Shown: piece by piece, positions 43,665 to 52,869 of the stretch
Position numbering within the stretch: position 1 is the first letter of the stretch
How the letters are laid out: each line of letters starts with the position of its first letter
Assembly: GCA_019694595.1 (NCBI GenBank)
Contig: JAIBBQ010000010.1
Location: 1-64,000, forward strand
DNA length: 64,000 nucleotides
DNA from: Myxococcaceae bacterium
GTDB taxonomy: Bacteria > Myxococcota > Myxococcia > Myxococcales > Myxococcaceae
Direction: 5' to 3'
Position numbers and translations under genes: made by a program
The notes under the pieces: model-generated
The model's input: only the letters and a program-made list of their open reading frames with translations
Told to the model about the DNA's origin: nothing
Database searches by the model: none

Positions 43665-45455
43665 ATGAGCCTCCCCGTCAGCTACCGCGTCAGCCTCACC
43701 CGGCCCAACACCCACCTCTACGAGGTGCAGGCCCACTTCCCGCCGTGCGGCGAGACCATCGACGTGCAGCTCCCGGCGTGGACCCCGGGCAGCTACCTGG
43801 TGCGCGAGTACGCCCGCCACGTGCAGCACCTCACCGCGCTCACCATGAGCGACCAGCCGCTGCGCTTCGAGCGGCTGGACAAGGCGACGGTGCGCATCCA
43901 CGCCGGCAACAAGCCCGCGCGCCTGCAGTACCAGGTGTACGCCAACGAGCTCACGGTGCGGACGAGCCACCTCGACGCCACCCACGGCTACTTCAACGGC
44001 GCCACGCTCTTCTTCTTCTGCGAGGCGCTGCGCGACCGCGAGCACCGCGTCGCCATTCACGCCCCCGACGGCTGGAACGTGCACACCGCGCTACCGCGCC
44101 AGGGCATGGAGTTCCTCGCGCCCGACTACGACACCCTGGTCGACTCGCCGTTCGAGGTGAGCCCCGCCAAGCCGCTCACCTTCCTCGCCGCGGGCGTTCC
44201 CCACGAGGTGGTGCTCTGGGGCGAGCCGCAGCTCGACGAGAAGAAGCTCGTCGACGACCTGCGCACGGTGGTGGAGACCGAGGCCAAGCTCTACGGCGGG
44301 CTCCCCAAGGACCTGCAGCGCTACCTCTTCATCATCCACGCCGGCGACAAGGGCCGCGGCGGCCTCGAGCACAAGGCGAGCACCGTGCTGCTCTTCACCC
44401 GCAACGGCTTCCAGGGTCCGCGCGGCTGGGAAGACTTCCTCACCCTGGCCACCCACGAGTACTTCCACCTCTGGAACGTGAAGCGGGTGAAGCCCCGGGC
44501 GCTGGTTCCCTTCGACTACTCGAAGGAGAACTACACCGAGCTCCTCTGGGCCTTCGAAGGCGGCACCAGCTACTACGACAACCTCCTGGTGCGCCGCGCG
44601 GGCCTGATGAGCGCCTCACGCTACCTGACGCGCTTCGGGGAGTCGCTCACCGCGCTGCACACCACGCCGGGCCGCCTGGTGCAGAAGCTGGTCGACGCGT
44701 CCGTGCTCTCGTGGATCAAGCACTACCGGCCCGACGAGCACACCGCGAACAGCGCCATCAGCTACTACCTCAAGGGCGAGATCGTCTGCTGCCTGCTCGA
44801 CCTGGAGCTCCGCAAGGCCACCAAGGACACCAAGAGCCTCGACGACGTGATGCGCGCGCTGTGGGCCCGCTACGGCGACGGCTCGGGCGTGCCCGAGGAC
44901 GGGGTGGAGGCGATCGCCAGCGAGCTCGCCGGGGTGAACCTGAAGCCCTTCTTCGACCGCGCGCTGCGCTCCACCGAGGAGCTCGACTACTCGGCCTTCG
45001 CTCACGTGGGCCTCGAGGTCCGCTTCCGCATCCGCGAGTCGGCGGGCGACAAGGGCGGCACCCCGCCCCGCCTCAAGGCGCAGGACACCCGGCCGCGTGG
45101 CTACCTGGGCGTCACCACCCGGGGCAGCGCCACCATCGCCACCGTGCTCGACGGCACGCCGGCGCTCGAGGCAGGGCTGTGCCCCGACGACGAGGTGGTC
45201 GCGCTCGACGGCTGGAAGTGCGACGCCTCGGCGCTGCTGAGCCGCACCGACGACAAGAAACCGGGCGAGCAGGTGGTGCTCACGGTCTTCCGGCGCGACA
45301 AGCTGCTCCAGGTGCCGGTGACGCTCGGGCAGCGCCCCTCCGACGCGGTGTACCTGGTGCGCACCGAGCGGCCGACCGAGGAGCAGAAGGCCGCCTTCCG
45401 GGCCTGGCTGGGCGTCAGCTGGGATGACGGCGTCGACCAGCGCCCCACCCTGTGA
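43665..45455 (+). CDS. M61-family (glycyl) aminopeptidase with PDZ domain
   Basis: 596 residues with GGAAGG 7 bases before the ATG. The thermolysin-like catalytic domain has HEYFH (264-268) and Glu298 as third zinc ligand (FEGGTSYY), preceded by an N-terminal beta-sandwich domain as in glycyl aminopeptidases of the M61 family. A PDZ domain (about 475-570) lies at the C-terminus (GYLGVTTR, GLCPDDEVVALDG). No signal peptide is visible, so it is probably cytoplasmic. Confidence 0.93.
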   Translation: MSLPVSYRVSLTRPNTHLYEVQAHFPPCGETIDVQLPAWTPGSYLVREYARHVQHLTALTMSDQPLRFERLDKATVRIHAGNKPARLQYQVYANELTVRTSHLDATHGYFNGATLFFFCEALRDREHRVAIHAPDGWNVHTALPRQGMEFLAPDYDTLVDSPFEVSPAKPLTFLAAGVPHEVVLWGEPQLDEKKLVDDLRTVVETEAKLYGGLPKDLQRYLFIIHAGDKGRGGLEHKASTVLLFTRNGFQGPRGWEDFLTLATHEYFHLWNVKRVKPRALVPFDYSKENYTELLWAFEGGTSYYDNLLVRRAGLMSASRYLTRFGESLTALHTTPGRLVQKLVDASVLSWIKHYRPDEHTANSAISYYLKGEIVCCLLDLELRKATKDTKSLDDVMRALWARYGDGSGVPEDGVEAIASELAGVNLKPFFDRALRSTEELDYSAFAHVGLEVRFRIRESAGDKGGTPPRLKAQDTRPRGYLGVTTRGSATIATVLDGTPALEAGLCPDDEVVALDGWKCDASALLSRTDDKKPGEQVVLTVFRRDKLLQVPVTLGQRPSDAVYLVRTERPTEEQKAAFRAWLGVSWDDGVDQRPTL

Positions 45456-45483
45456 CGCGGGGCCGGGCCATCGACCAGGGTGT

Positions 45484-45512
45484 TTGACCCCCGCCACGGC
45501 CGGGAGTAAGGC
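45484..45512 (+). promoter_or_regulatory. candidate sigma-70 promoter for the lipoprotein-rnhB operon
   Basis: TTGACC (45484-45489) and TAAGGC (45507-45512) are separated by 17 bp. The -35 fits well and the -10 poorly. The start codon follows 10 bp later, leaving little room for a leader, so this is tentative. Confidence 0.25.
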
Positions 45513-45521
45513 CGCCGGCCC

Positions 45522-45923
45522 ATGATGCGTGCACTCCTCCTCGGCGTCGCGGTCCTCGGTCTCTCGGCTTGCAACGTGCTCGACGGCACCCAGCCCCTGC
45601 CCGACGGCGGCCGCGCCCGCATCGTGTGCGCCAACGGCTTCACGGTGCTCCCGGTCAAGGTGGTGGACTCGAGCGGCAAGCCGGTGGACGGCGCCGCGGT
45701 GAGCGCGACCAACAACTCCAACGGCAAGTCGGCCAGCGGCACCACCAACGGCAGCGGCGTCACCACCGCGGTGGACGAGACGCTCGGCTCGGGCGTGGTC
45801 CGCATCACCGCCGAGAAGGCCGGCCAGAAGAGCGCGCCCTTCGACGTCACCTTCAGCTGTGGCGAGTGCGACTGCTACGTGACGCCGCGCTCCGCGACCC
45901 TGATGGTCAACGTCGCCCAGTGA
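45522..45923 (+). CDS. small lipoprotein with Ig-like/CarboxypepD_reg-like domain
   Basis: 133 residues. The signal peptide ends with lipobox LSAC at Cys17. Residues about 40-125 form one beta-sandwich with the VDSSGKPVDGAAVSATN pattern of carboxypeptidase-regulatory-like domains, with a Cys cluster (CGECDC) near the end. No enzyme motif is seen. Its stop overlaps the start of the RNase HII gene by 4 bp (GTGA). Confidence 0.75.
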   Translation: MMRALLLGVAVLGLSACNVLDGTQPLPDGGRARIVCANGFTVLPVKVVDSSGKPVDGAAVSATNNSNGKSASGTTNGSGVTTAVDETLGSGVVRITAEKAGQKSAPFDVTFSCGECDCYVTPRSATLMVNVAQ

Positions 45924-46753
45924 CCGTGCCGCGCTCGCTCTCCGAGCTGCGCGAGCGGTACCTCCAGGGCGAACGCAAGCTGCCTCCCGGGCTCCTCACC
46001 GAGCTCGAGCGCGACACCCGCGCCGGCGCGCAGGCGCTCCTCAAGGCCCTCAAGGCGAAGCAGAAGGCGAACCGCGCCGAAGGGCAGCGGCTGCGCCACA
46101 TGTGGCGCTACGAGCAGGAGCTCACCGAGCAAGGCCTCACGCGCATCGCGGGGGTCGACGAGGCGGGCATGGCGCCGCTCGCCGGCCCGGTGGTGGCGGC
46201 GGCCTGCATCCTCCCGCCCGGCTACCGGCTCAAGGGGCTCGACGACTCGAAGAAGATCCTCGACGAGGCGAAGCGCGAGGAGCTGGCGGCGCAGGTGAAG
46301 GCCGACGCGGTGGCCTGGGCGACCGGCGAGGCGTCGGTCCAGGAAATCGACACCATCAACATCTACCACGCGGGGTTGCTCGCGATGCGCCGGGCGGTCC
46401 AGGCGCTCGCGGTGGAGCCGCAGTTCTGCCTGGTCGACGCGCGGAAGATCCCGGTCATCACCATTCCCCAGCGCGGCATCATCCACGGCGACGCGCTGAG
46501 CCTGTCCATCGCGGCGGCGTCGGTCATCGCCAAGACCACCCGCGACGCGATGCTGCACGGGCTGCATGCAAAGCACCCGCACTACGGCTTCGCGTCGCAC
46601 AAGGGCTACCCCACCCCGGAACACCTGGCGGCCATCGAGAAGCACGGGGTGATCGCCGAGCATCGCCGCAGCTTCGCGCCGGTGAAGCAGGCGCTGGGCC
46701 TGTTGCCCACCCAGACCGAGCTCTTCGCGCCGGTGAAGTCGCGCCGCGCGTGA
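45920..46753 (+). CDS. rnhB: ribonuclease HII with an altered GRG motif
   Basis: 277 residues from a GTG overlapping the lipoprotein stop. An N-terminal, Lys/Arg-rich helical extension of about 65 residues precedes the RNase H-like domain. Catalytic carboxylates are visible: Asp-Glu in GVDEAG, Asp in CLVDAR and Asp in TRDAML, along with LDDSKK and IAAASVIAK. RNase HII removes ribonucleotides from DNA. The GRG motif that normally follows DEA (DEAGRGPLAG) reads DEAGMAPLAG, losing the Arg and second Gly that read the RNA-DNA junction. Activity on single ribonucleotides may therefore differ. Confidence 0.92.
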   Translation: MTVPRSLSELRERYLQGERKLPPGLLTELERDTRAGAQALLKALKAKQKANRAEGQRLRHMWRYEQELTEQGLTRIAGVDEAGMAPLAGPVVAAACILPPGYRLKGLDDSKKILDEAKREELAAQVKADAVAWATGEASVQEIDTINIYHAGLLAMRRAVQALAVEPQFCLVDARKIPVITIPQRGIIHGDALSLSIAAASVIAKTTRDAMLHGLHAKHPHYGFASHKGYPTPEHLAAIEKHGVIAEHRRSFAPVKQALGLLPTQTELFAPVKSRRA

Positions 46754-47382
46754 GCGCCGACGTGGACATCGGAGCATGGCTCTCGTCCCTCGGGTTCGGG
46801 CTGCCCGCGGGCGCATCCGCAGCGAGGGCCGTGCTCGAGGCGCAGGGCCTCACCCGGCCCGGCAAGCAGCGGCTGTCGACCGAGAAGCTGCACCGCGCCC
46901 AGTCGGCGCTCCTCGAGGCGCTCTGCCTGCACTGCCCGTCACCGGAGTGCGAGGCCTTCGCCAAGGCCAGCGGCAAGCCCCCGGTGCGCTCGTCGCTCAA
47001 GACCACCTGCCGGCGCTGCGGCGGCAGCGACAACCGCCGGGCGGAGACCGAGTTCCTCGAGGCCTGCCAGCGCGCGGGCGCCCGCAAGGTGGTCATCGTC
47101 GGCGGGAGCCCCGCGGTGCGCGAGGAGCTTGAGCGCGGCCTGGGCGGCAAGCTCGAGCTGCGCATGATCGACGGCACCGAGCGCCGCACCGCCGACCGTG
47201 CCAGGGCCGACCTCGAGTGGGCCGACCTGGTGCTGCTGTGGGGCGGCACCGAGCTGCACCACAAGGTGTCGATGCAGTACTCGAGCGCGCCGCCGGAGCT
47301 GAAGTGGAAGGTGGTGCACGAGACCAAGCGCGGCGTCGCCGGGCTCCTGGCCGCCGGCGTCGAGCACTTCCGCCGACGCTGA
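46750..47382 (+). CDS. DUF2325-like protein of unknown function
   Basis: 210 residues from a GTG overlapping the rnhB stop by 4 bp. The N-terminal half has four cysteines (CLHCPSPEC and CRRC) that could bind zinc. The C-terminal half resembles DUF2325: a VVIVGG strand, a central variable loop, and ADLVLLWGG followed by LHHKVS and a final KRGVAGLL helix. DUF2325 has no settled function. Coupling to RNase HII hints at a nucleic-acid role, which is inference. Confidence 0.6.
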   Translation: MSADVDIGAWLSSLGFGLPAGASAARAVLEAQGLTRPGKQRLSTEKLHRAQSALLEALCLHCPSPECEAFAKASGKPPVRSSLKTTCRRCGGSDNRRAETEFLEACQRAGARKVVIVGGSPAVREELERGLGGKLELRMIDGTERRTADRARADLEWADLVLLWGGTELHHKVSMQYSSAPPELKWKVVHETKRGVAGLLAAGVEHFRRR

Positions 47383-47383
47383 G

Positions 47384-47968
47384 TCAGTCCTTCACGAGGT
47401 CGAGCAGCGCCGGCCGCAGCCGGGCGAAGGCCTGCCCGCGGTGGGAGACCTTGGCCTTCTCCTCGCGGGTGAGCTCGGCCATCGTGCGCCCCTCGGGCAG
47501 CTCGAAGATGGGGTCGTACCCGAAGCCGTTCTGACCGCGCGCGGCGATGGCGATGCGGCCTTCGCAGAGGCCCTGCACGCTGCGCTCCCAGCCGTCGGGC
47601 TTCACCAGGGCGAGCGCGCACTTGAAGCGCGCGGTGCGGCGCTCCCGGGGCACCGCCTGCAGCTCGGCGAGGAGCTTGATGATCCGCGCGGCGTCGGTTG
47701 GCGCGTAGCGCGCCGAGTGCACGCCCGGCCGCCCGTCGAGCGCGTCGACGCAGAGGCCCGAGTCGTCGGCGAGCGCCGGCAGCCCGGTCGCCTCCGCGAA
47801 GACCCGCGCCTTCTTGAGCGCGTTGCCCGCGAAGCTCTCCGCGTCTTCCACCACCTCGGGAATGTCGGGGAACGCCTCCGGCCCCACCACCTCGAGCGCG
47901 CCTTCGAGGAGCGCCATGAGCTCGAAGCGCTTGCCGGCGTTGGTGGTGGCGAAGACGAGCTTCTTCAT
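47384..47968 (-). CDS. rdgB: non-canonical purine NTP pyrophosphatase RdgB/HAM1
   Basis: 194 residues of the Ham1 family, which hydrolyses dITP, XTP and similar nucleotides to protect DNA and RNA. Family motifs are present: [11 protein letters not shown] at the N-terminus, [29 protein letters not shown] and VSHRG. The gene starts with an ATGA overlap to rph and ends 1 bp from the convergent DUF2325-like stop. rph-rdgB pairing is common in bacteria. Confidence 0.96.
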   Translation of the reverse strand: MKKLVFATTNAGKRFELMALLEGALEVVGPEAFPDIPEVVEDAESFAGNALKKARVFAEATGLPALADDSGLCVDALDGRPGVHSARYAPTDAARIIKLLAELQAVPRERRTARFKCALALVKPDGWERSVQGLCEGRIAIAARGQNGFGYDPIFELPEGRTMAELTREEKAKVSHRGQAFARLRPALLDLVKD

Positions 47969-48675
47969 CCGATGGCCGCGCGCTGGTGCTCGTGCAGCGT
48001 GGCGATGGCCTTGAGCGCGCCGTCGAGCATGGCGTCGAGCTGGGGGCGGTCGAAGTGGCCGTGCTCGGCGGTGCCCTGCACCTCGATGAGCTTGCCACCC
48101 AGGAGCGCCACCACGTTCAGGTCCACGGCGGCGCTGGAGTCCTCGACGTAGTCCAGGTCCACGCAGACCTCGCCCTTCACCACCCCGACGGAGACCGCGG
48201 CCACCGGGTTGAGCGTCACGTTGCCCACCTTGCCGATGCCCTTGAGCTTCTTGAGGGCCAGCGCCATCGCCACGTAGGCGCCGGTGACGCTCGCGGTGCG
48301 GGTGCCGCCGTCGGCCTGGAGCACGTCGCAGTCCAGCGTGAGCGTGCGCACGCCGAGCTGCTTCAGGTCGATGCTGGCGCGCAGGGCGCGGCCGATGAGC
48401 CGCTGGATCTCCATGGTGCGGCCGGTCTGCTTGCCCTTCGCCGCCTCGCGGGCGCTGCGGTCGTGCGTGGCGCGCGGGAGCATGCCGTACTCGGCGGTCA
48501 CCCAGCCCGACCCGGTGCCCATCACGTGCGGCGGCACCCGGTCTTCCACGCTGCAGGTGACCAGCACCTTGGTGTGGCCGAACTCCACCTGGCAGCTGCC
48601 TTCGGCGTGGCGGTTGACGTTGGGGGTGAGGACGACCGGACGCAGCGCCGCGGGGGCGCGTTCGAAGGAGCGCAT
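47965..48675 (-). CDS. rph: ribonuclease PH
   Basis: 236 residues, the usual size, from ATG 48675. RNase PH trims tRNA 3' ends by phosphorolysis. The phosphate-binding arginines lie in [15 protein letters not shown], and the [19 protein letters not shown] and [15 protein letters not shown] blocks are highly conserved. A longer in-frame extension upstream to 48798 is not part of the family and lacks support. It is coupled to rdgB. Confidence 0.96.
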   Translation of the reverse strand: MRSFERAPAALRPVVLTPNVNRHAEGSCQVEFGHTKVLVTCSVEDRVPPHVMGTGSGWVTAEYGMLPRATHDRSAREAAKGKQTGRTMEIQRLIGRALRASIDLKQLGVRTLTLDCDVLQADGGTRTASVTGAYVAMALALKKLKGIGKVGNVTLNPVAAVSVGVVKGEVCVDLDYVEDSSAAVDLNVVALLGGKLIEVQGTAEHGHFDRPQLDAMLDGALKAIATLHEHQRAAIG

Positions 48676-48697
48676 GCGCACGGCTGTACCACGAGCG

Positions 48698-49453
48698 TCA
48701 GGGGCTGGGCTTGCCTTCGCGCGCCTCGAGCTGCTCGAGGAAGACGCGCACGCCGTCGGCGATGGCCTGGGCCACCGCGGCCTGGTGCTCCGGCTCACCC
48801 AGCTTCGCCCCTTCGTCGGGGTGAGAGATGAAGCCCACCTCGACCAGCGCCGCCGGCGCCTCCAGCCCCATCAGCACGTAGAACGGCGCCTGCTGCACGC
48901 CGCGGTCGACGGCGCCCGTCTTGGCGATGAGCGCTTCCTGCACCGCGTAGGCGAGCCGCGAGCTGTCCTTGTGCGCCTCGGCGCGCTGCAGGTCCGCGAG
49001 GATGAAGGCCAACGTGTCCGACTGGGGCCCGGCATGCGCGTCGCCGGCCTCGGCGTTCTCGCGCGCGGCGACCTTCTTCGCCTGCTCGCCCGAGGCGCTC
49101 GCCGACAGGAAGTACGTCTCGATTCCCGAGGTGTTCTGCCGCAGCCGCCGGGTGGGCATCGAGTTGGCGTGAATGGACAGGAAGAGGTCGGGCTTGAGCG
49201 CGTTGGCGCTCTTCACCCGCTCCTTGAGGTCGAGCTCCACGTCCTTGCTGCGCGTCAGGTGCACGGTGAGCCCGCGCCCCTGGAGGATCGCCCGCACCCG
49301 CATCGCCAGGTCGAGCGCCAGCGCCTTCTCCTGCAGCCCCTTGGGCGAGTTCGCCCCGGCCTGCGCGCCGCCGTGGCCCGGGTCGAGCACCACCACCGGC
49401 CCGGCCAGGGCCGAGGCGGCAGTCAGACACAGGACGATGGCCAGCCCGCGCAC
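48698..49453 (-). CDS. N-acetylmuramoyl-L-alanine amidase (Amidase_3)
   Basis: 251 residues. A signal peptide (1-17) exports the enzyme, which cleaves the bond between MurNAc and the stem peptide. The Amidase_3 zinc ligands are present: His in VLDPGHGG, Glu in QEKALAL, His in SIHANS, and the catalytic Glu in VEVGFISH. There is no AMIN or other targeting domain. It belongs to the minus-strand run selD-amidase-rph-rdgB. Confidence 0.92.
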   Translation of the reverse strand: MRGLAIVLCLTAASALAGPVVVLDPGHGGAQAGANSPKGLQEKALALDLAMRVRAILQGRGLTVHLTRSKDVELDLKERVKSANALKPDLFLSIHANSMPTRRLRQNTSGIETYFLSASASGEQAKKVAARENAEAGDAHAGPQSDTLAFILADLQRAEAHKDSSRLAYAVQEALIAKTGAVDRGVQQAPFYVLMGLEAPAALVEVGFISHPDEGAKLGEPEHQAAVAQAIADGVRVFLEQLEAREGKPSP

Positions 49454-49494
49454 GGCTCCGATGCTCTCATTTCACCGCGGGGTCCGTCGAACCT

Positions 49495-50547
49495 TCAGAG
49501 CACGTCGATGCGCGCCGGGCCGGCCACCAGGCCGCCGATGACCATCGCGTCCACCCCTGCCCGGTCCAGCGCCTTCAGCGCGGCGCGCCCGTGCTGGCGG
49601 GGCACCGCGGCGAGCAGCCCGCCGTTGGTCTGGGCGTCGGCGAGCACCAGCTTGGCGTCGTCCGGCAGCCCTTCCGCGAAGCGCACGAAGCGCTTCACGT
49701 GGTCGAGGTTGCTCTTCGTGCCGCCGGGCACCACGCCGGAAGCGGCCAGCGCGGCCACGCCGGGAATGAGCGGCACCGCTTCGAGCTCCACCACCGCCCC
49801 GACCTTCGCCCCCTGCACCAGCTCGAGCAGGTGCCCCAGGAGCCCGAACCCGGTGACGTCGGTGAGCGCGTGCACCGGGAAGCGGCGAGACGCGAACACC
49901 TCGCCGGCAGCGCGGTTGAGCTCGGCCATCTGCGCGGTGACCTGGGCGGTGAGCGACTTCGACGCCAGCCCACGCTTGATGGCCGTGGTGGCGATGCCGG
50001 TGCCGAGCGGCTTGGTGAGGAGCAGCACGTCGCCCGGCTTGCCGCCCGCGTTGGTGAGCACGTGCTTGGGGTGCACCACGCCGGTCACCGCCAGGCCGTA
50101 CTTGGGCTCCGCGGAGCGCACCGAGTGCCCCCCGAGGATGGGGATGCCCGCCTCGGCCGCCTTGTCGGCGCCGCCCGCGAGGATCGCCTTGAGCACCCGC
50201 TGCGGCAGCGTGTCGGGGAAGGCCACCACGTTGAGCGCGAAGAGCGGCTTGCCGCCCATCGCCCAGACGTCGCTCATGGCGTTGGCGGCGGCGACCTGCC
50301 CGTAGGCGTACGGGTCGTCGAGCACCGGGGGGAAGAAGTCGACCGTCTCCACCACCGCGAGCTCGGGGGTGAGCTTCCACACCGCCGCGTCGTCGCGGGT
50401 CTCGAAGCCGACGAGGGCGCGGGGGGAACGGACCTTGGGGAGCCCCGCCAGGAGCGGCCCGAGCGACCCCGGGCCCAGCTTGGCGGCGCAACCGGCACAG
50501 CTCGACAGCGAGGTGAGGCGGGGGAGCGCCGGGCGCTTACCCGCCAC
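49495..50547 (-). CDS. selD: selenophosphate synthase SelD
   Basis: 350 residues from a GTG at 50547, overlapping the upstream gene's end by 11 bp. SelD makes selenophosphate, the Se donor for selenocysteine and 2-selenouridine tRNA. The N-terminus has SSCAGCAAK with Cys17 and Lys23 as catalytic residues, and the ATP-binding DDAAVW, VDFFPP and GGHSVR motifs are intact. The active-site residue is Cys, not Sec. No selA, selB, selC or selU was seen in the window, so the downstream use is unknown. Confidence 0.93.
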   Translation of the reverse strand: MAGKRPALPRLTSLSSCAGCAAKLGPGSLGPLLAGLPKVRSPRALVGFETRDDAAVWKLTPELAVVETVDFFPPVLDDPYAYGQVAAANAMSDVWAMGGKPLFALNVVAFPDTLPQRVLKAILAGGADKAAEAGIPILGGHSVRSAEPKYGLAVTGVVHPKHVLTNAGGKPGDVLLLTKPLGTGIATTAIKRGLASKSLTAQVTAQMAELNRAAGEVFASRRFPVHALTDVTGFGLLGHLLELVQGAKVGAVVELEAVPLIPGVAALAASGVVPGGTKSNLDHVKRFVRFAEGLPDDAKLVLADAQTNGGLLAAVPRQHGRAALKALDRAGVDAMVIGGLVAGPARIDVL

Positions 50548-51463
50548 GCACGTAGCCCTTCTGCACCAGCTTGGCGATCGCCTCCGCCACCACCAGGTCG
50601 TCCTTCTCCGAGTGGTCGATGGCGCCCTGGAAGCTGCCGAAGTTGTGCACCAGCTGGAGCACATCGAGCTCGTCGGGTTGCAGGTCGCGCAGCGGCGCCG
50701 TCATGGGCATCGTCAGCGTGAGCGACGAGGTGACCGGCGGCAGCTGGGTCTGGATGCGCTTCATCTCGTCGAGCTGACGGAGCGCGTCCATCAGCAGCGC
50801 TTCGGTCGACGAGTCGAGCTCGACCATGAACTCCTGGTTGTCGGGCGGGCGCAGCTCGAAGTCGCCGGTCTCCCAGGTGATGATGCGGTTGAAGCTCTTC
50901 TGCGGGCCGAGCTCGTGGTTGTCGTCGATGCTCGCGTAATAGACCTTGCCCTGCCGCAGGTAGATCTTGGCTTCGTGGTCGTTGGTGACGACCAGCACGC
51001 CGTTCTTCTTCGAGGTGTGGAAGAGCTGCAGCAGGTCCGGCAGCGGGACCTCTTCCAGCTTCCCGGTCATCGCGGTGCGGGTCTGCTTCTGCGACTGGTT
51101 GGCGGCGACCTCTTCGAGCCGGCGCTTCACCTGCGCCTCGTCGAGCTCGGGCTCGTTGGCGCCCTGCCGCACCAGCTTGAGGATCGAGGTGCCGATGAGG
51201 ATGCGGTCGCCTTCCTTGAGGCGGCTCTGCTGGACCTTCTCGCCGTTGACGAAGGTGCCGTTGGTGCTGCCCAGGTCCTCGATGGTGATCTTCCCCGCGC
51301 CGACGCTGATCTTCGCGTGCTTGCGCGAGACCATGTCTTCCACGAGCACCATGTCGAGCTCGCTGGAACGGCCGATGACGACCTGCTTGTCGGACTTCAG
51401 GGGGAACTCGCCGCCCTGGTACTTGCCCGAGATGAACTTGAGCGCGTAGCCGGTGCCGGACAT
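50537..51463 (-). CDS. FHA domain - DUF4388 signalling protein
   Basis: 308 residues. An FHA domain (26-97) has the phosphothreonine-binding GRS (31-33), SRKH (46-49) and TNG (67-69), so it probably binds proteins phosphorylated by Ser/Thr kinases. A DUF4388 domain (about 132-235) follows; it is frequent in Myxococcota and linked to response-regulator and gliding systems. A C-terminal helical part completes the protein. It lies between a TPR gene (4 bp away) and selD (11 bp overlap). Confidence 0.87.
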   Translation of the reverse strand: MSGTGYALKFISGKYQGGEFPLKSDKQVVIGRSSELDMVLVEDMVSRKHAKISVGAGKITIEDLGSTNGTFVNGEKVQQSRLKEGDRILIGTSILKLVRQGANEPELDEAQVKRRLEEVAANQSQKQTRTAMTGKLEEVPLPDLLQLFHTSKKNGVLVVTNDHEAKIYLRQGKVYYASIDDNHELGPQKSFNRIITWETGDFELRPPDNQEFMVELDSSTEALLMDALRQLDEMKRIQTQLPPVTSSLTLTMPMTAPLRDLQPDELDVLQLVHNFGSFQGAIDHSEKDDLVVAEAIAKLVQKGYVRGG

Positions 51464-51467
51464 TGGG

Positions 51468-52181
51468 TCAGCTCACCTTTCCCGAATCCTTGACCAGGTT
51501 GAGGTACATCTCGGCGCTGCGGTTGCCCGGGTTCTTGGCCAGCACGTCTTCCCAGACCGCGACCGCTTCCGCCTTCTTGCCCGCCGAGTAGAGCGCGATG
51601 CCGTAGTGCACGCGCCCGGGGAGGTAGTTGGGGTTCACCTTCAAGATCTCTTCGAACTGCGCGAGCGACTCCGCGTGGTCGCCGCGATCGCGGCAGGCGT
51701 CCGCGAGCTTCATGCGGATGTCGACGAAGGTCGGGCACAGGCCGAGCGCGCGGCGGTACTCGCCGATTGCCTCGTCGAGCATGCCGGTCGACGCGAACAC
51801 GTCGCCGATGTCGGCGTACATGTTCGAGATCTTCCCCTTCACGAAGGGGTCCATGCGGTTGGGCGAGGCGCGCTGGCGGGTGAGCGCCGACTGGTAGACT
51901 TCCTTCGCTTCGCGGTACTTGCCGAGGTCGTTGTAGATGACCGCGAGGTTGAGCGCGGCGTCGGTGTACGCGGGGTTGATGCGCAGTGCGGCCTCGAACG
52001 CCCGCTGGGCCCGGGCGAACTGACCCTGGTCGTGATAGATGACGCCCAGCATGTTGTAGACGTCCGCGAACGCCTGAGACGTCTCGGCGACCTGGGCGAG
52101 ATACTTCTCCGCCTGCGAGTACTGCTTCTTTTCGAAGTAGCCGCGGCCGAGCGTCAGCAGCTGCTTGAGCGCCTCATCCAT
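51468..52181 (-). CDS. cytoplasmic TPR-repeat protein
   Basis: 237 residues made almost wholly of tetratricopeptide repeats (about six, for example ADVYNMLGVIYHDQGQF and AALNLAVIYNDLGKY), with no signal peptide or membrane helix. TPRs form a superhelical scaffold for protein partners. It is 4 bp from the FHA gene and probably works with it, as TPR-FHA pairs are common in myxobacterial signalling. No further clue is visible. Confidence 0.85.
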   Translation of the reverse strand: MDEALKQLLTLGRGYFEKKQYSQAEKYLAQVAETSQAFADVYNMLGVIYHDQGQFARAQRAFEAALRINPAYTDAALNLAVIYNDLGKYREAKEVYQSALTRQRASPNRMDPFVKGKISNMYADIGDVFASTGMLDEAIGEYRRALGLCPTFVDIRMKLADACRDRGDHAESLAQFEEILKVNPNYLPGRVHYGIALYSAGKKAEAVAVWEDVLAKNPGNRSAEMYLNLVKDSGKVS

Positions 52182-52227
52182 GAACGGGGGCTCCGGGCGA
52201 AAGGTCCAAAGGCGACGGGTTGTTACG

Positions 52228-52869
52228 CTACCAGAGGCCCTCGGGGAAGAAGAATCCCGAGTCCCGACGCTCGAGCGACAGCCGCTTCTCGGCCACTAGG
52301 TCGACCGGCCGCTCGGGGGTATCGCCCTGCAGGCGGTAGCGCTCGGTCACCTCGGCGCCTTTTCGCTCCAGTCGAATGAACCAGGCCTGGGCGGACAGCC
52401 GCCGGCGCTCGAGCGCTGACCCGGGCCAGTCGCCGCCATCGGGGAGCCCGTCGCGCTCCAGGGTCTGCCGCCGCAGCTCGAGCGCCTCGACCACCTGCCC
52501 CAGCCGGGGGGCCAGCGAGGGGGCGACCCAGTCGCCGTCCCTGACCTCGAAGGCCACCTGCTCCACCCCCAGCGAGCTGACCTGGGTCGCCCCGGCGTGG
52601 CCTTCGCAGTCGAGGGTGGCGTCGACCACCGCCACGCCCGGCGCCGGCAGGCGCACCGAGAGGCGGTCGAAGCTGGCCTTGTCGATCTTGAGCGGGAGCG
52701 GCCCGGGGACGGTGAAGCCCTTGCCTTCGGCTTCCTTGAGCATCGCCACCAGGCCGCCTTCGGGCCCCGCGGCGGCGGACAGACACTTCGGGCCCAGCAG
52801 CACGACTCCGGAGCCCACCACCGCGACCAGGGCCATCAGCCCGAAGAGGCGGAAGACGTCGCCCTTCAC
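52228..52869 (-). CDS. hypothetical membrane-anchored protein downstream of bamD
   Basis: 213 residues from a GTG overlapping the bamD stop by 4 bp. An N-terminal membrane helix or signal anchor (about 8-28) precedes a domain that begins with a KCLSAAAGPEGGL segment. The rest is beta-rich and Leu/Arg-rich, without known motifs. As part of the recX-bamD run it may serve the outer-membrane assembly pathway, but that is position-based inference. Confidence 0.7.
   Translation of the reverse strand: MKGDVFRLFGLMALVAVVGSGVVLLGPKCLSAAAGPEGGLVAMLKEAEGKGFTVPGPLPLKIDKASFDRLSVRLPAPGVAVVDATLDCEGHAGATQVSSLGVEQVAFEVRDGDWVAPSLAPRLGQVVEALELRRQTLERDGLPDGGDWPGSALERRRLSAQAWFIRLERKGAEVTERYRLQGDTPERPVDLVAEKRLSLERRDSGFFFPEGLW

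Noticed and set aside
48676-48798. N-terminal extension of RNase PH to an upstream start
   Set aside because: The added residues are low-complexity Arg/Pro/Ser and the conserved family N-terminus begins at ATG 48675.
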